Part shown: positions 32,051 through 42,810 of the stretch, piece by piece
Layout: each line of letters starts with the position of its first letter
How positions within the stretch are numbered: position 1 is the first letter of the stretch
Assembly: GCA_965649825.1 (NCBI GenBank)
Contig: OZ287697.1
Span: 62,001 to 126,000, forward strand
Length of the DNA: 64,000 bases
Direction: 5' to 3'
DNA from: Penicillus capitatus
Lineage: Eukaryota; Chlorophyta
Notes under the pieces: generated by a model
What the model saw: the letters and a program-made list of their open reading frames with translations, nothing else
What the model was told of the DNA's origin: nothing
The model's database searches: none
Program-made: the position numbers and the translations under genes

Positions 32051-32535
32051 ATGCTGCGTGTTGTTTATCGACCTTCGGGACGAACGCTTCTGCCTCCGGT
32101 GACTGTTCGTCGCCCGCGCCTACGAATACGTCGCGTGCTTCGTCGTGCGGTAGCGAATACGTCAAGTCACAATTCTGTTGTCTCACTCTAGAGTGAGGTA
32201 GGAGAAGAAGCCCGAACAGAAAGAGGAAGTCATTGGCACATCGAAAGACTTGTTTGACGGCGGGCTTTTTGAAAGGGGCCTCGATCCGCGTCTCTTTGGC
32301 GATGATGTCGATCCGGACACTCCACTGCCGCCGGAGTTCGAAAAGGACTTCTGGGAGGATCCCAAATTCGAAGTAACCGTCTCCGTCTGTGGCCGGAAGA
32401 GAGATCTCGGCGTGATAGGTGATTGGAAAGCTGATGCAAAACTTTATTCCAGTGATTGTCGTTTTGGGACTTGTGGCTGGCGGCATCGCCGCCAAATCCT
32501 TCAACGATGGAGCGACGTCCTATCTTAAGCCGTAA
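32051..32535 (+). CDS. Small single-TM thylakoid-type protein
   Basis: Three exons (32051–32149, 32202–32372, 32431–32535) sum to 375 nt, 124 aa in frame. An Arg-rich leader without acids (MLRVVYRPSGRTLLPP…) looks like a transit peptide. The mature part is acidic ('LFDGGLFERGLDPRLFGDDVDPDTPLPPEFEKDFWEDPKFE') and ends in one membrane helix 'FIPVIVVLGLVAGGIAAKSFNDGATSYLKP'. The FWE…P..E/FIPV.A/VLGL..GGIAA arrangement is one I associate with small conserved chloroplast membrane proteins, but I cannot give a name. An in-frame ATG at 32009 is an alternative start. It is divergent from the SDR gene. Confidence 0.65.
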
Positions 32536-32648
32536 GCGTTTTCAGCCATTTCTTCTGTGGTTAGCAAATCTGCATTAGTGCATCGTCCGAGACAACAAGT
32601 GCAGAGATTGTCCCACTTCAAACGGAAAAGAAAGAATAAGAGGCTTCT

Positions 32649-34257
32649 TTAAGATTCATGCGCCGCGGTGTTTGTTGAGCTCCCTGTGGAAATGAATCTC
32701 TTCCAGTACTCATCGGACTCGTATCGTTCCGTCAAAGGCATTTCGATGTCACTCAGAGGGAAGCTCGCAACCAAATCATCCACACTCTGCACCTCGTGGG
32801 CAGCAAAGGGCGTCTCGGATGTCACCGGGATCGCCATTTCTTTTGAATCTTGACCTTCTTTCCTCGTCTCCTCTTCCAACTGTTGCGTAACAGAGCTCAG
32901 CGCTGCGAGAGGAGTAGAGTAGATCTCCGAGTGCGGATAGTGAGGAAAGAGGCTTTGACCATAGGGAGTCACTCGTGAGAGAAAATCGCTGGCAGGCATA
33001 TACTCTGGGATCACGGGCACACCCACAACTGTTGATCCATCTGGTTTGTTCGCAGACGCCGTCTCCACTTCGATGGCCGGAACGGAATGTGGATAGCTGT
33101 ACGGCTGCACCTCCATCGAACCGGATGTCTCGTAGCCTGTATTGAAGCTACGAAGAAGTCGATCCAATCGAGCCGAGACATCAGATGGACTCGCATTCTC
33201 CCTCTCGTATTCAATGAGCTTCTGCTCCTCACTCGTCCCGCGTCTTGCCTTTCTCTTGCGTCGATCTACAGAAGAACAACTCCATCGTGCCGTACATGTT
33301 TGTGTGGCATAGGGCCAGACACACTTCTCTGTCCAGATCCACCATCTAGCGTTCTTCTGTGGGCACGGTCGAGCAGTTCTGTTAAGACGTCTGGGTTCTG
33401 CAAGTACTGGGTAAAGAGATTAAGCAATTCGGACTGACGCGAGTCTCCGTTCTCTATGCGTTTATTCAGTCTACGAATCTCTTTCTCGGATCTCTGGAAG
33501 CAGCACACCATGAGATGCGTTTTCTCACAGATGGACGTTGTCAGCTGACTTGTTGTTGCTGACGCAAACGCACGAGCTCCATCATCAGAACATTCTTGTC
33601 CCTCTTCAAATTCTCCACTTCATCACGTAATCCCCCGAACAAACCGATCTAACGATGCAGCAATGGACGATCTTCGTGACATTCGGCAAAGAAAGGGTTT
33701 CAAAACCTCGATGGCAGAATTTGCCACAGAAATGGAGTTCTGATCGGCTGCCGTCAAACCGGCATGAGATGGCTTCTTACGCTGGATGTAGGCCAGCAAG
33801 TCTGGGAAGCCGCGGATGAAATTCTCATTGGAAAACTCAAACCGATCCGGATCTATTTTCCTGAAACCCTTTAAACACAAATCTCACTCTTTCTCACTCT
33901 TTCAAAATCACACACAGACATAAGTATTCAACTGCCGTACAAAGCTTGAGAAGTTGCTGTGTTTGAAGTGGCGTGGCAGCAGGTCGCGCGCAAATTCCGC
34001 CGGTTCCCACACGATAAAACTATCGGCCAGAAACATTCATACCCTCACACCTTCTCACTCTTTTTCACCTGTTATCTTCAGGTCCCCAGGAAATAACGGA
34101 GTCCGTTTGAGGGTCGTTCACCAAATCATACCTGTCACGCACAGTACATCTCGAAAACGGGTCCGTCTGCTGTTATCAGCAACGACGTTTTCTTTAGGAA
34201 TGGCGCAGGTCGACTGTTTTCATACACAGTGTTGTTTCCGTTGTGTTGTCCTCGCAT
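32649..34257 (-). CDS. Heat shock transcription factor (HSF)
   Basis: A minus-strand gene with a complete HSF DNA-binding domain rebuilt across three introns: '[29 protein letters not shown]', '[33 protein letters not shown]', '[20 protein letters not shown]'. The recognition helix [17 protein letters not shown] is canonical. Only about 15 residues precede the domain. Downstream are '[12 protein letters not shown]' and a heptad region ('[30 protein letters not shown]'), the likely HR-A/B trimerisation coil. A long C-terminal exon (33167–32649) is acidic and Ser/Thr-rich, with hydrophobic clusters ('[15 protein letters not shown]', 'DEYWKRFI') that could be AHA-type activation motifs. It binds heat-shock elements as a trimer. 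It is head-to-head with the PAN gene, 95 bp between starts. Confidence 0.93.
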
Positions 34258-34352
34258 AGTTTCTTTTCAGAACGAACAAACGAACGCGTTCAATATGGCC
34301 ATGACACAACAATTAAACGCATGCAGCACACACGCACAGACATTCAGACCAC

Positions 34353-35397
34353 ATGACTTGGCTCCACCTCTTCCTCGTTCTCTGCGCCCTGCACGGCGTC
34401 TGGGCAGACGAGGTCGTAAGCGACGTCTTTCCCAAAGGTTCGTTCGCCCTCCTTTATCATAGCAAACAGACTCACGCTGTGGTGTATCCTATAGTTTGTG
34501 CGTTCTTGCCGAATACGCGTTTGGTGGGCGAGGACATCCATGAGCGTCCCATCCTCCGTCTCCCATCTCCCAGTGCGTGTTGCGATGCCTGTCTTAACTA
34601 CAAGGGCGAGGAAGGATGCGTCGCCTATACGTTTTTCTTCCGCAACGGTCTGAGCGAGTGCTGGCTCAAACGTGACGCCGTTGTCGCCGAGTTCAGCGAA
34701 GAAGGTGACTCCGGATTCCCCAATTTCTACCACAACGATGCGTATCCCGATCTCTCGTCCGATCTTGGTGAGTCTTTGGCGATGCCTCTGATCAGCCTGT
34801 TGGTACGTTCGGTTTCTAGATGTTCTCTTTTCTGGGTTTTGGGATCTCTCTCGAGTCCCTTTCCGTTTCTCCCTGCAACGCGAGATGAACGGATGGAGAT
34901 TTAAAGCCTCTGTGGGCGATACCGCACTGAACAGCGATGCGCTCCGCTCGTCCGGCAATTTTTTCAGGGCACTGCCAGAATCGTGCAGTAGGAAGCATGT
35001 GACCATGAACTGGGCCTTTGTCGGTCAAGACGTCATCCGTCTACCGATCCTCAATCTCAAATGCCCGGACGATTGCCTGAAAGCATGCAACAATCATCAA
35101 GGTGCCACTGTCGACATCGAGATGCTCTATGTCCATCGTGTGTGTGGTGCAGAGGAAAGTGGTCGCTATTCATGCGTGGCTTTTAACTTTAAGTTCGATC
35201 TGCCCGTGACCGAGTGCTGGCTGAAGTCTGCGCCGCTTTTCAGAAAGCCGATATTCGGAATGGCGTGCGGTACGTCTGAGAGATCCGGATTTGAACTGGG
35301 CAAGGCGCCGGAGGGGCACATCAAAATGCGGGACACCTACAGACAACTGATCGAAGAGGGCAAGAAGTGCCTCGATCCCAGTCTCATCAGTGTTTGA
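34353..35397 (+). CDS. Secreted PAN/Apple-domain protein
   Basis: A signal peptide (MTWLHLFLVLCALHGVWADE) leads into two related Cys-rich modules. Module 1, after a probable intron ending near 34495, reads 'VCAFLPNTRLVGEDI', 'SACCDACLNYKGEEGCVAYTFFFRNGLSECWLK'. Module 2, after an intron of about 140 nt, reads 'SCSRKHVTMNWAFVGQDVIRLPILNLKCPDDCLKACNNH', then 'SCVAFNFKFDLPVTECWLK'. The CC..C / GC.A(Y/F)…F / CWLK pattern is that of PAN/Apple domains, which bind carbohydrate or protein outside the cell. No transmembrane segment follows, so secretion is inferred. PAN proteins are abundant in alveolates and other protists. It is divergent from the HSF gene. Confidence 0.7.
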
Positions 35398-35625
35398 GAA
35401 ACTGTCTGTTTTTACGTTCGATGAATGGTTTGGTCGATCAACGTTCAAAGGGCCCAATTTAAGAGTTTGTGTGTGTTTGATGGATTCTCGTCACTCGTGC
35501 GGCGTATGGGTTCAGGTCGGATTCGTAGCAGTGCGTTGAGGATGGCGACATGGACATTTCCGGTGCGCGCCCCGTTCATTTATTCCCGTTTAAAATCAGC
35601 ACTTCTTAACACACACGCAGGCGAC

Positions 35626-36502
35626 ATGTCTTCAGAAGCGGACGCTCTAGATGTACTCATGGAAGAATACGAGAAACAGGCAGCAGCAGACTGCAAAGCT
35701 GTCGAGGAACGCAACGTCAAAAAACGCAACGCAAAAGAACAGACGCAGGTCGATGTGCTGCAACCTCTACCCAAACACAACAAGTTAGACGACCTCGTCC
35801 TCGGATTCCCTCCCTGCCACAAGAGCGTTTCACTGAAGGGGATATCAACTTTTAGTGAAGCTGGGATACTCAGAAGGACAGGGATTGGGCACACAGAAAC
35901 AAGGACGTTCCGAACCGCTTCCGTTGCCGTTGAAACGTCGACGGGAGGGATTGGGGACCGTCCAGCGCAAGAGGCCGACGCTGCCGAGAAGAGATGCCAC
36001 GGGTAAAACCACGCCCCTTAACCGTTCGCTGTCTCCACTGCATTGCTCAGAAGCCGAGATGGCAAAGACGACGGAATTTCGCGAGGAGATGTCTTTGCGG
36101 ATGACATGGAAGAAAACGGAGAAGCGCCTGAGGGCTGCGCGTTATCTGATAGAAGATCTGGACATGCGCGTCGGAATCGAACGGAATCCCTTTTGGCTGC
36201 CAGATCCAGAAGTCCGTCTGCCTGTTGCTCCTGTATGCGCGTCGAAATCTCGACGTTGCGTTCAGTTGGCGGCACATCATGAAGAAACGGAGACGGACAG
36301 ACTCCAATCCATGCGCGTAAGCGACGCCTTCGCTGCATCTGTTGCTTACCTTCGCGGACAGCACGCCTACTGTTTCTGGTGCCGACTTCAGGTACTCCAC
36401 TGAACACCGCAATGTTCTCTGTGTCCGTCATGTCATGTGCAGTACGAGAGCCCGAGAGAGATGGAGACGATCTGTCCAGGACTCAAAGAGGCAGATCACT
36501 GA
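35626..36502 (+). CDS. G-patch protein, GPATCH11 (CCDC75) family
   Basis: A G-patch RNA-processing protein. Exon 1 begins at the ATG at 35626 with a charged region ('DVLMEEYEKQAAADCKAVEERNVKKRNAKEQTQ'). The G-patch itself is 'LGYSEGQGLGTQKQGRSEPLPLPLKRRREGLG', near 35870–35960. The C terminus matches the GPATCH11-specific domain: 'EFREEMSLRMTWKKTEKRLRAARYLIEDLD', then 'SVAYLRGQHAYCFWCRLQ' spliced at GTACTCC…GTGCAG to 'YESPREMETICPGLKEADH'. The YLR..H.YC.WC…CPG…ADH ending is characteristic. G-patch domains activate DEAH helicases; GPATCH11 is linked to nuclear and kinetochore functions in animals. The junction just before the G-patch was not fixed precisely. Confidence 0.8.
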
Positions 36503-36551
36503 AACACACAAACGATCTCTGTCGATACAGAGTCGTCTCTGACATCTCCCT

Positions 36552-36851
36552 TTGAGTCAACGCGAGAAGGGAGATCGAATTTCATTCAGTCTTATGAATC
36601 GGCGCGGCTCGATCGATCACAACGTTGCGCTTGTGGAATCGTTTTTCTATTTGCCAAACGTTCAAGCCGCCGAGCTCGCCCTGTCGTTCGGAACGATCGA
36701 TTTCTTGTTCGGTACAAAGGCGGTAGCGATGTTATGCGTGTTCGTGAGGTTGTTGCGTATCATGGCGATCTTCTCTCGAGGTCTCTCGAACGCCGTCGAA
36801 TCTTTGGTCTCGAGTAGGCCACTGAGATTGTCACATCACGCATCCCAGTAA
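36552..36851 (+). CDS. Doubtful small ORF
   Basis: A 99-codon open frame just upstream of the Dicer-like gene (MSQREKGDRISF…). It has mixed hydrophobic and basic stretches and no recognisable motif. It may be 5' untranslated sequence of the next gene. Listed for completeness only. Confidence 0.15.
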   Translation: MSQREKGDRISFSLMNRRGSIDHNVALVESFFYLPNVQAAELALSFGTIDFLFGTKAVAMLCVFVRLLRIMAIFSRGLSNAVESLVSSRPLRLSHHASQ

Positions 36852-36883
36852 CGCGAGGGTTTCAACGCACATGAGCCACCGTC

Positions 36884-39800
36884 ATGCTCACCGGTGCTTT
36901 GCACGTCAACCGTCCCCTGTCGAGAGTGGCAGTGCGCCGTCGTTTCTGTTCGAATCGCTTCTATGATACCTGTCGCTACTCTTTACTATCCCCTCTTTCT
37001 TGGGAGCACCACTCTCGTTCGTACTGCTGGAACGAAGAGCGAAGACAGATCTCTTGTTCCTCGGCCACGAGCGAAGAAGTGAACACGGATGACACCGTTC
37101 AGCAAGAAAAGAACAACGCCGTTCATCTCTCCCCCACTCTCCTCACGCTGCCTAAGGAAATGCAGTCAGCGATAAAGTTCCGCCCCAAAGGAAAGGAGAA
37201 ATTCACACGGCAGTTCGTGCTACTAACAAAGGATCCTGCCTTTGTCCTGCCTTCCACGGAGACGACAGCTCCGATCAGGCAGAACGTGACCCTAACGGAG
37301 GAAGAGATGATGACGATCGAAGATTTCAAACAAACAGAAATGTATCAGCGAATGTTTCGCTTTTGCCCAGATGCTCTCTGGATGTCGTATTACTGGGAAA
37401 ATGTCATTCTGCTTCCGTGCCGAGTGGCATCCGATCAGTCGTGGGAGATCGCATGGGATGTCGTACACAATCTCGTCCGTCCCGAAAGGCAAGAGCTGTA
37501 CAACGGTTTTCTTCGGATCCTGTCAGATAACCGTGAGAAGGAGGAACCGCCGAGTCCAGAGCTGATCGAAGCCATACAGAAGATCCAGTCGTTTTCGCAG
37601 GAGGCGAATTTGACGCCGGTTCCTTCAGAGGCGACGTGGGACGATGTGACAGCCTTTTTGAAAACGTGCGTCATTTCTAGTCCGAATCATTGGCCGGCGA
37701 TCTCCTTTTCTCTCCACAAGAATTTCAAAGGAACCGGGTATTTTATGTATCCTGGAGCGGCCGAAGCAGAGACGCTTCGCCGAAGCTTCGATGAACGATC
37801 GAGGATACAGCTTTCAGAAGAGACCGATACATTGTTTCCTCTCTCAGCCGATTGGCTGGTCCTCTTTATGGCCATGCAGATTTCGCTACCAGATATGGCC
37901 GAGTGGATCAATATCGTACGCCTGAAACGTGCTTTCCAGGTGATCGATGATCTTCCGACCGCATCCATTGTGCCGTACATGAGACCCTCATCAGAGAACA
38001 TGAACAAGATTGCGATGTTTGGCAAAATGATTCTTCGCATTGTCACTTTGCTGGATCAGTGGCAGACATCGAACAACTCAGTGATGAACAATAGCAAAGC
38101 CAAATCCATGGTTTCCCATGACAGCATTCGCAATGTCAGTCTGGGTGCGGCACTCGTGCAGCTGCCGAGTGTCTTTGAGGTTCTGATGCAGTGGGCAGAA
38201 GTGCGAGGGAGGAATTTGCCATCTGGATGGAACTGGGGTCCGTTGGTGTCGGCCGACAAGAAAGTGAACATCCGTGGCTGTAGGGCCGACTGGAGACGTA
38301 TGAGGATTGAGCAGACTGCTGGACAAAACTTCAAGTGTCTTGTAACCGCCAGCTACGAAACGATCGGCATGGGCGGAATCTGGAGACTCTGCGAGAGGAT
38401 CGGACTCGTTCGGCTGTGGCCAGATGGCTTCATAAAGAAGTACATCGACAACTGGAACGGCCAGCCGTTTGATCCATCAGAGGTGCAAAAATGGGAGAGA
38501 GCGCCCGTCTATCGATACAATTCCGTACGGAAGGATATCTACGACGCCTTCTGTGACGTCTTTGGCTACGAATTCCACCAGAAATACCGTTTCGATTGTG
38601 CCGTGCATCACCCCTCGATATCCAGTGTCAGCAATGCCATTTATGGATGGATGTTGATCATTGGCAGAGCGTACCTGGATCTCTTTTACCAGCAGTATGC
38701 CGAGAAAACGCGGCCGCACTTTACGCAAAGCAACATCAGCAGTCTTTTCAATGAAGTGCGGAAAGTGGAGACATGTGTGGACGTGGCCTGCAATCTCGAC
38801 CTCATAGACATAGCCAAGACCCGCATGGTGCGAATCCAGAAAGCTATAGCAGAAGACAGAGAGGACAGAGACGCATTGAAGGGTGGCCCCTTTACTCGTG
38901 GGTTTCTCTCAAACATCGTTCAGGTGTTGATCGGATGTGTGGCATGGGATGTCGGATTCGACGTCGAACGTGTGATGGAGATCATTCGACCGCACTTTGC
39001 CAGAGAGATCGATAATTCGGCAGACAAGATCGATCCCACGTACTTTGTTGTGGAACGCTACGTTCCAACGGACCTCGAGATTCAACACTTTGATAAGACG
39101 AAGGGGGCGACGTACTATCCAACGTTGATTCAGCTGAGCAGGAAAGGGAGCACGGATACGTTCTTTGGAATCTATGTGCTGACAAAGCGTCCAGTGTCAT
39201 CCTTTTCGACAACGGAGTCGACGATCGCGGTCAACGATGTGGAGATCGTGACGCGATGGCAGTTGTTCCGTTCAGGGATGAAGCTTCGCCGGTCGCAGCA
39301 GGCATTGCTGAAGGCTTTTCAGTCCGAGTGGTTTGAACCCATTCTGCCTCCAGAGACCATCACTGTTCAGAAAGCTCCACAGACGAAAAAGTATTGGTTG
39401 GCGTTTGCCAAGGACGCAATGGGCGAGTCGAGCTCTTTGGACTGGGATCTGATGCAGCATATCGTCAAGAAAACACTGCCGAAAGACATTTCACTCGTCC
39501 TGAAGCACTTATTGGGTGAAGACATCGCCGAAAAGGATGCGGAGAGAGCCGCCAAGGACGTTCTCTCGGCAGACGATTCTCTTCGTCTAACAACAGAGAA
39601 AGAGATCGAAGAGAAGGACGAGGACTTATTGAAGCAAGCGCAACATCGCCTGCTGTTTATGGCAGAGGGACGCCATGTTGTGCACATGAAAAAAGGAAAG
39701 GAGAATGTGGGCAACATCATCAACAATCATTGCCTGATGGATGTGGACGTTGCGCCAGCCGTCCGTGTTCGAGTAGCCGGGAAGTCCATCTGCTTTCAAG

Positions 39801-41059
39801 CATCCGACGCGAACTGTCTGCCGTATACAGAAGCACAGTTTCGATGTCTGACGATTGTGCCATTTCTGACCGATGTTCTGGAGAAGAGGCTGTTGGTTGA
39901 AGACTATCGTCGCATGTATGATCTGCCAGAATCCATACCGAACGAAAAATTGCTCCTCTGTCTCTCGCTCAGATCACACAGCAGTACGAAGGAGTTTGGA
40001 ATTCTGGCGATGATGGGGCATTCTGTCGCAAAGTACTTGATCACTCTGCAGATTGTGACCAACAATCAAGCACCCAGCGTGGGACAACTGTCCGTTCTGC
40101 GAACGCACCTTATGTCTGCCCGTCAGTTTATGAGCGAAAAGGACGAGCATTTTCTTCTGGGGCATATCTTTGCTCCTTACTTCCTGGCCTACAGGGACTG
40201 GTATTCACCTGCTAATCCTCCCACCGATCTACAGTCGATTCACAGAGATGATCCGGAGACGGCAGACACTGAAACGAACTCTTCTCTCGAACTGTCCCCT
40301 CCTCAGGTCGTGAAACCTGTTATGGGACGCCGCTCGTCTGGAGTGGAGCACAACGTTTCTGCAGGCGTTCCTCAGAAACAGGTCAAGGCCATCGCTATGC
40401 TCTGCTTTCTCTATGAAGGTATCGAAGCAGCCAGTGACTATCTTTACAAAACGGGTGTCATCGGGCTGGAAAAGTATCCCACTAAGAAAGAAGAGCCGCC
40501 AGAGAAGCAGCCTCAGATGAACAAGTATCTCCGGCTGTACGATACCCTGCAGTACACGTTTCAAGACATGAGCACCCTGACGTTGGCTTTCATGCATTCT
40601 TCTGCATTTCCAAAGCATGGAGACAACAACGAGATTCTGGAATTCTTGGGCGATGCTGTGCTGGATCTCTGCATGACCACATACATCTATATGAAGTACC
40701 CGGAGTTGTCTGTGGTTCCAGCCACTCGTCTGAAAATGGAACTGAACAGCAATTTTCTGTTTGGATGGCTTTCCTGTGCTCCGCCTCTGGAACTGCCAAG
40801 TCTGCTTATGCAGTCGATTCCAGGATTCCCCGAATCCCTACCCTCTCCAGAGAAGGCAAAGAACGAAGGATTTGAAGATGCGGCGGCGAAGAAAGTGGCG
40901 TCGGATCTCTTCGAGGCATTGATAGGAGCCGTCTTGGTCGATTCTGGATACTCCATCGAAACGATCAGCGAAGTGGTGCTGCGACTCATGAAAGAGCCAT
41001 TGGAGAACAAGGCCGAGTTCGGCATCTGGGATCCAGAGGCGGAGACAGAAACACCGTAG
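36884..41059 (+). CDS. Intronless Dicer-like protein with two RNase III domains (first degenerate)
   Basis: A continuous ORF of 1391 aa. The C-terminal 400 residues have the Dicer-like tandem RNase III layout. Domain IIIa (about 980–1080) shows 'YTEAQFRCLTIVPFLTDVLEKRLLVEDYRRMY' and 'STKEFGILAMMGHSVAKYLIT', where the catalytic signature E-x-L-G-D is replaced by A-M-M-G-H, so both acidic residues are lost. Domain IIIb (about 1222–1370) is canonical: 'NNEILEFLGDAVLDL' and 'DLFEALIGAVLVDSGYS'. No helicase motifs, clear PAZ, or dsRNA-binding domain is seen in the first 950 residues, which are helical and unfamiliar. The N terminus (MLTGALHVNRPLSRVAVRRRFCSNRF…) is basic with no acids for 45 residues, like an organelle presequence. 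A dsRNA endonuclease, possibly in an organelle, is inferred. All comparable neighbours have introns every few hundred bases. Confidence 0.75.
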   Translation: MLTGALHVNRPLSRVAVRRRFCSNRFYDTCRYSLLSPLSWEHHSRSYCWNEERRQISCSSATSEEVNTDDTVQQEKNNAVHLSPTLLTLPKEMQSAIKFRPKGKEKFTRQFVLLTKDPAFVLPSTETTAPIRQNVTLTEEEMMTIEDFKQTEMYQRMFRFCPDALWMSYYWENVILLPCRVASDQSWEIAWDVVHNLVRPERQELYNGFLRILSDNREKEEPPSPELIEAIQKIQSFSQEANLTPVPSEATWDDVTAFLKTCVISSPNHWPAISFSLHKNFKGTGYFMYPGAAEAETLRRSFDERSRIQLSEETDTLFPLSADWLVLFMAMQISLPDMAEWINIVRLKRAFQVIDDLPTASIVPYMRPSSENMNKIAMFGKMILRIVTLLDQWQTSNNSVMNNSKAKSMVSHDSIRNVSLGAALVQLPSVFEVLMQWAEVRGRNLPSGWNWGPLVSADKKVNIRGCRADWRRMRIEQTAGQNFKCLVTASYETIGMGGIWRLCERIGLVRLWPDGFIKKYIDNWNGQPFDPSEVQKWERAPVYRYNSVRKDIYDAFCDVFGYEFHQKYRFDCAVHHPSISSVSNAIYGWMLIIGRAYLDLFYQQYAEKTRPHFTQSNISSLFNEVRKVETCVDVACNLDLIDIAKTRMVRIQKAIAEDREDRDALKGGPFTRGFLSNIVQVLIGCVAWDVGFDVERVMEIIRPHFAREIDNSADKIDPTYFVVERYVPTDLEIQHFDKTKGATYYPTLIQLSRKGSTDTFFGIYVLTKRPVSSFSTTESTIAVNDVEIVTRWQLFRSGMKLRRSQQALLKAFQSEWFEPILPPETITVQKAPQTKKYWLAFAKDAMGESSSLDWDLMQHIVKKTLPKDISLVLKHLLGEDIAEKDAERAAKDVLSADDSLRLTTEKEIEEKDEDLLKQAQHRLLFMAEGRHVVHMKKGKENVGNIINNHCLMDVDVAPAVRVRVAGKSICFQASDANCLPYTEAQFRCLTIVPFLTDVLEKRLLVEDYRRMYDLPESIPNEKLLLCLSLRSHSSTKEFGILAMMGHSVAKYLITLQIVTNNQAPSVGQLSVLRTHLMSARQFMSEKDEHFLLGHIFAPYFLAYRDWYSPANPPTDLQSIHRDDPETADTETNSSLELSPPQVVKPVMGRRSSGVEHNVSAGVPQKQVKAIAMLCFLYEGIEAASDYLYKTGVIGLEKYPTKKEEPPEKQPQMNKYLRLYDTLQYTFQDMSTLTLAFMHSSAFPKHGDNNEILEFLGDAVLDLCMTTYIYMKYPELSVVPATRLKMELNSNFLFGWLSCAPPLELPSLLMQSIPGFPESLPSPEKAKNEGFEDAAAKKVASDLFEALIGAVLVDSGYSIETISEVVLRLMKEPLENKAEFGIWDPEAETETP

Positions 41060-41208
41060 TGTAACGGAAAGCCGTTTTCTATTCTTAGCGACTGCGATCG
41101 ACGATGTTCGCCGCGAAAGCGCACGGCCAAGGAACGATCTGTCACATCATCGAGAGGATCGTAGTATCCGTCCGTCTCAATTTGCCGTCGAAGGTGACGC
41201 TGCCAGTT

Positions 41209-42810
41209 ATGACAGCAGCGCTCAGCGAAGATCGTTTTAAGTATGGAATGCCGTTGCTCTGTGCCGAATGGCCATCTCGTAAATACTTTCTCGTGGGGGG
41301 TGGCGGCGGAACGGCCTCGACAGGAATCAAAAACAGGTTCCGTCCTTCTCGTTTTCTCTCGCATCCACAGAAAAGCGTTCGACAGAGTTCTCGTCGCGAA
41401 GTTTGAAGACGGTGTCGTTTCGGATCAGTTGACAGAACTGTCCTGCGATTCCCAGACCCCAGTCAGGCAGGCAATAGGACACCTGTGAACACATCTATGT
41501 AGCAACGCCGTGTCGTTTATGCAGGAGCTGTTCGCATCCGAACGGACAGGATATCGTCATCGGACTGGCAAACGAAGGCGTCAAGCATTTGAGACTACAC
41601 ACACTTAAATCTGCTCCATCTCTTGAAGCAATACCTGGTATGTGGATGCGTTACCCCTTCTCTTGTCTGTTCATCGTAATGTGGATGCTGAAGGGAGTCC
41701 GGTGTTGGACGCTTTCGAGGGTGTCCATGAAGAGGTGGTGTGTTTGGTCTTCAGTTGTGATGGACGGTTTCTGATTGGAGGATTTTCTGGAGGATGGATT
41801 CAGATCTGGCAGTGGCCAGAAATGAACATTCACCTCAAATTCAGGCAAAACAGAATCTGATTGAGCGACCTGCTCGCCCTCTTGACTCTGGAAATGCTCT
41901 TAGAGAGGACGCCTTGTACAGTACCTTAAAAGATCTGGATGTGCGTTCGGACGATGTACCAGCTTTCGTGGCCCTAACAACATCCAAAGGCACCGCTGAA
42001 TTGTGGGACTTCAATGAAGGCACGATGCTGTACGAGTTTCCAAGACATGGTGGGCGCTTCCTTTGTTCCTTGCGATGACGAATGGCCTCGCCATTGTTCT
42101 TCTTGGACAGGATCGAAGGGCGTGAGATTTGTGCATTGCAAGTTCTTGCCCGAGACGCCTCTTCATCTGCTGTACACGACGCTCGTGACGCGACGGGGGA
42201 GTTTTCTGATCAAATGGCGCATTCTGAAGAGTGGCACTGTCAAGTTACTGAGAAAGGTTTGTGCTCTCAGTGCCTGTTCGCATCTGAGGGCCTCATCCAA
42301 GTGCAGGTAAAGGTGGGAAATGACCCACTCAGTGCCTTTGCTGTGCGTCCACGTGTCATGGTGACTGGCTCCAGCGAAGGAGACTTAACGGTAACTCGAA
42401 TCTGTCAGATACAAAGGAGAGCGTGCTGATGCTTGTCATTGACTAGATCCTCACGACAGACCGTATGCTGCCAATGCAGACAATTCAGGGTGCCCATATG
42501 GTTTTCGTCACAGCCGTTGCCTTTGCCCCCACCTCAGACAACAAAAGTAACATCTCTTCTGCCATCTCTCTCATGTACAGAGGAGTGGCGCTGCCCGTGG
42601 ACAGATCCCGCCGAGGTGTTGTCTGTTTCTGGCGATGCCAGTGCCAAAGTGACGGTCATTCAGTACAAGAGAGAATCGGGACTGTGGCTCAAGAGCATGG
42701 TGCCCTATATCATGATGAATGTGCTTCTTGTCATCTTTGCTGTCTACCTGCTCTGGATATCAGACATCTGGTTGAACACAGGCGGCGCAGACAGCTCAGC
42801 AGAGCTCTAA
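41209..42810 (+). CDS. SEC12/PREB-like WD40 membrane protein
   Basis: A WD40 beta-propeller protein of the SEC12/PREB family, the ER membrane exchange factor that loads Sar1 with GTP to start COPII vesicles. The opening 'MPLLCAEWPSRKYFLVGGGGGTASTGIKNR' carries the family-specific GGGG…GI.N K-loop. Later exons give 'VLVAKFEDGVVSDQL', 'DIVIGLANEGVKHLRL', 'VVCLVFSCDGRFLIGGFSGGWIQIWQWP', 'TTSKGTAELWDFNEG', 'VTAVAFAP' and 'VLSVSGDASAKVTVIQYK'. The protein ends in a single C-terminal membrane helix 'YIMMNVLLVIFAVYLLWIS' with a short lumenal tail, as in SEC12. Introns are numerous and short; junctions were not all fixed. Confidence 0.82.

Noticed and set aside
32040-32504. 154-codon minus-strand ORF opposite the small thylakoid-type gene
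   Set aside because: It is the antisense shadow of a + strand gene whose three exons give an exact frame with transit-like leader and TM helix; the antisense frame has no motif.
36552-36851. 99-codon ORF before the Dicer-like gene as a separate protein
   Set aside because: No motif, poor coding character, probably leader sequence; left in the list only at very low confidence.
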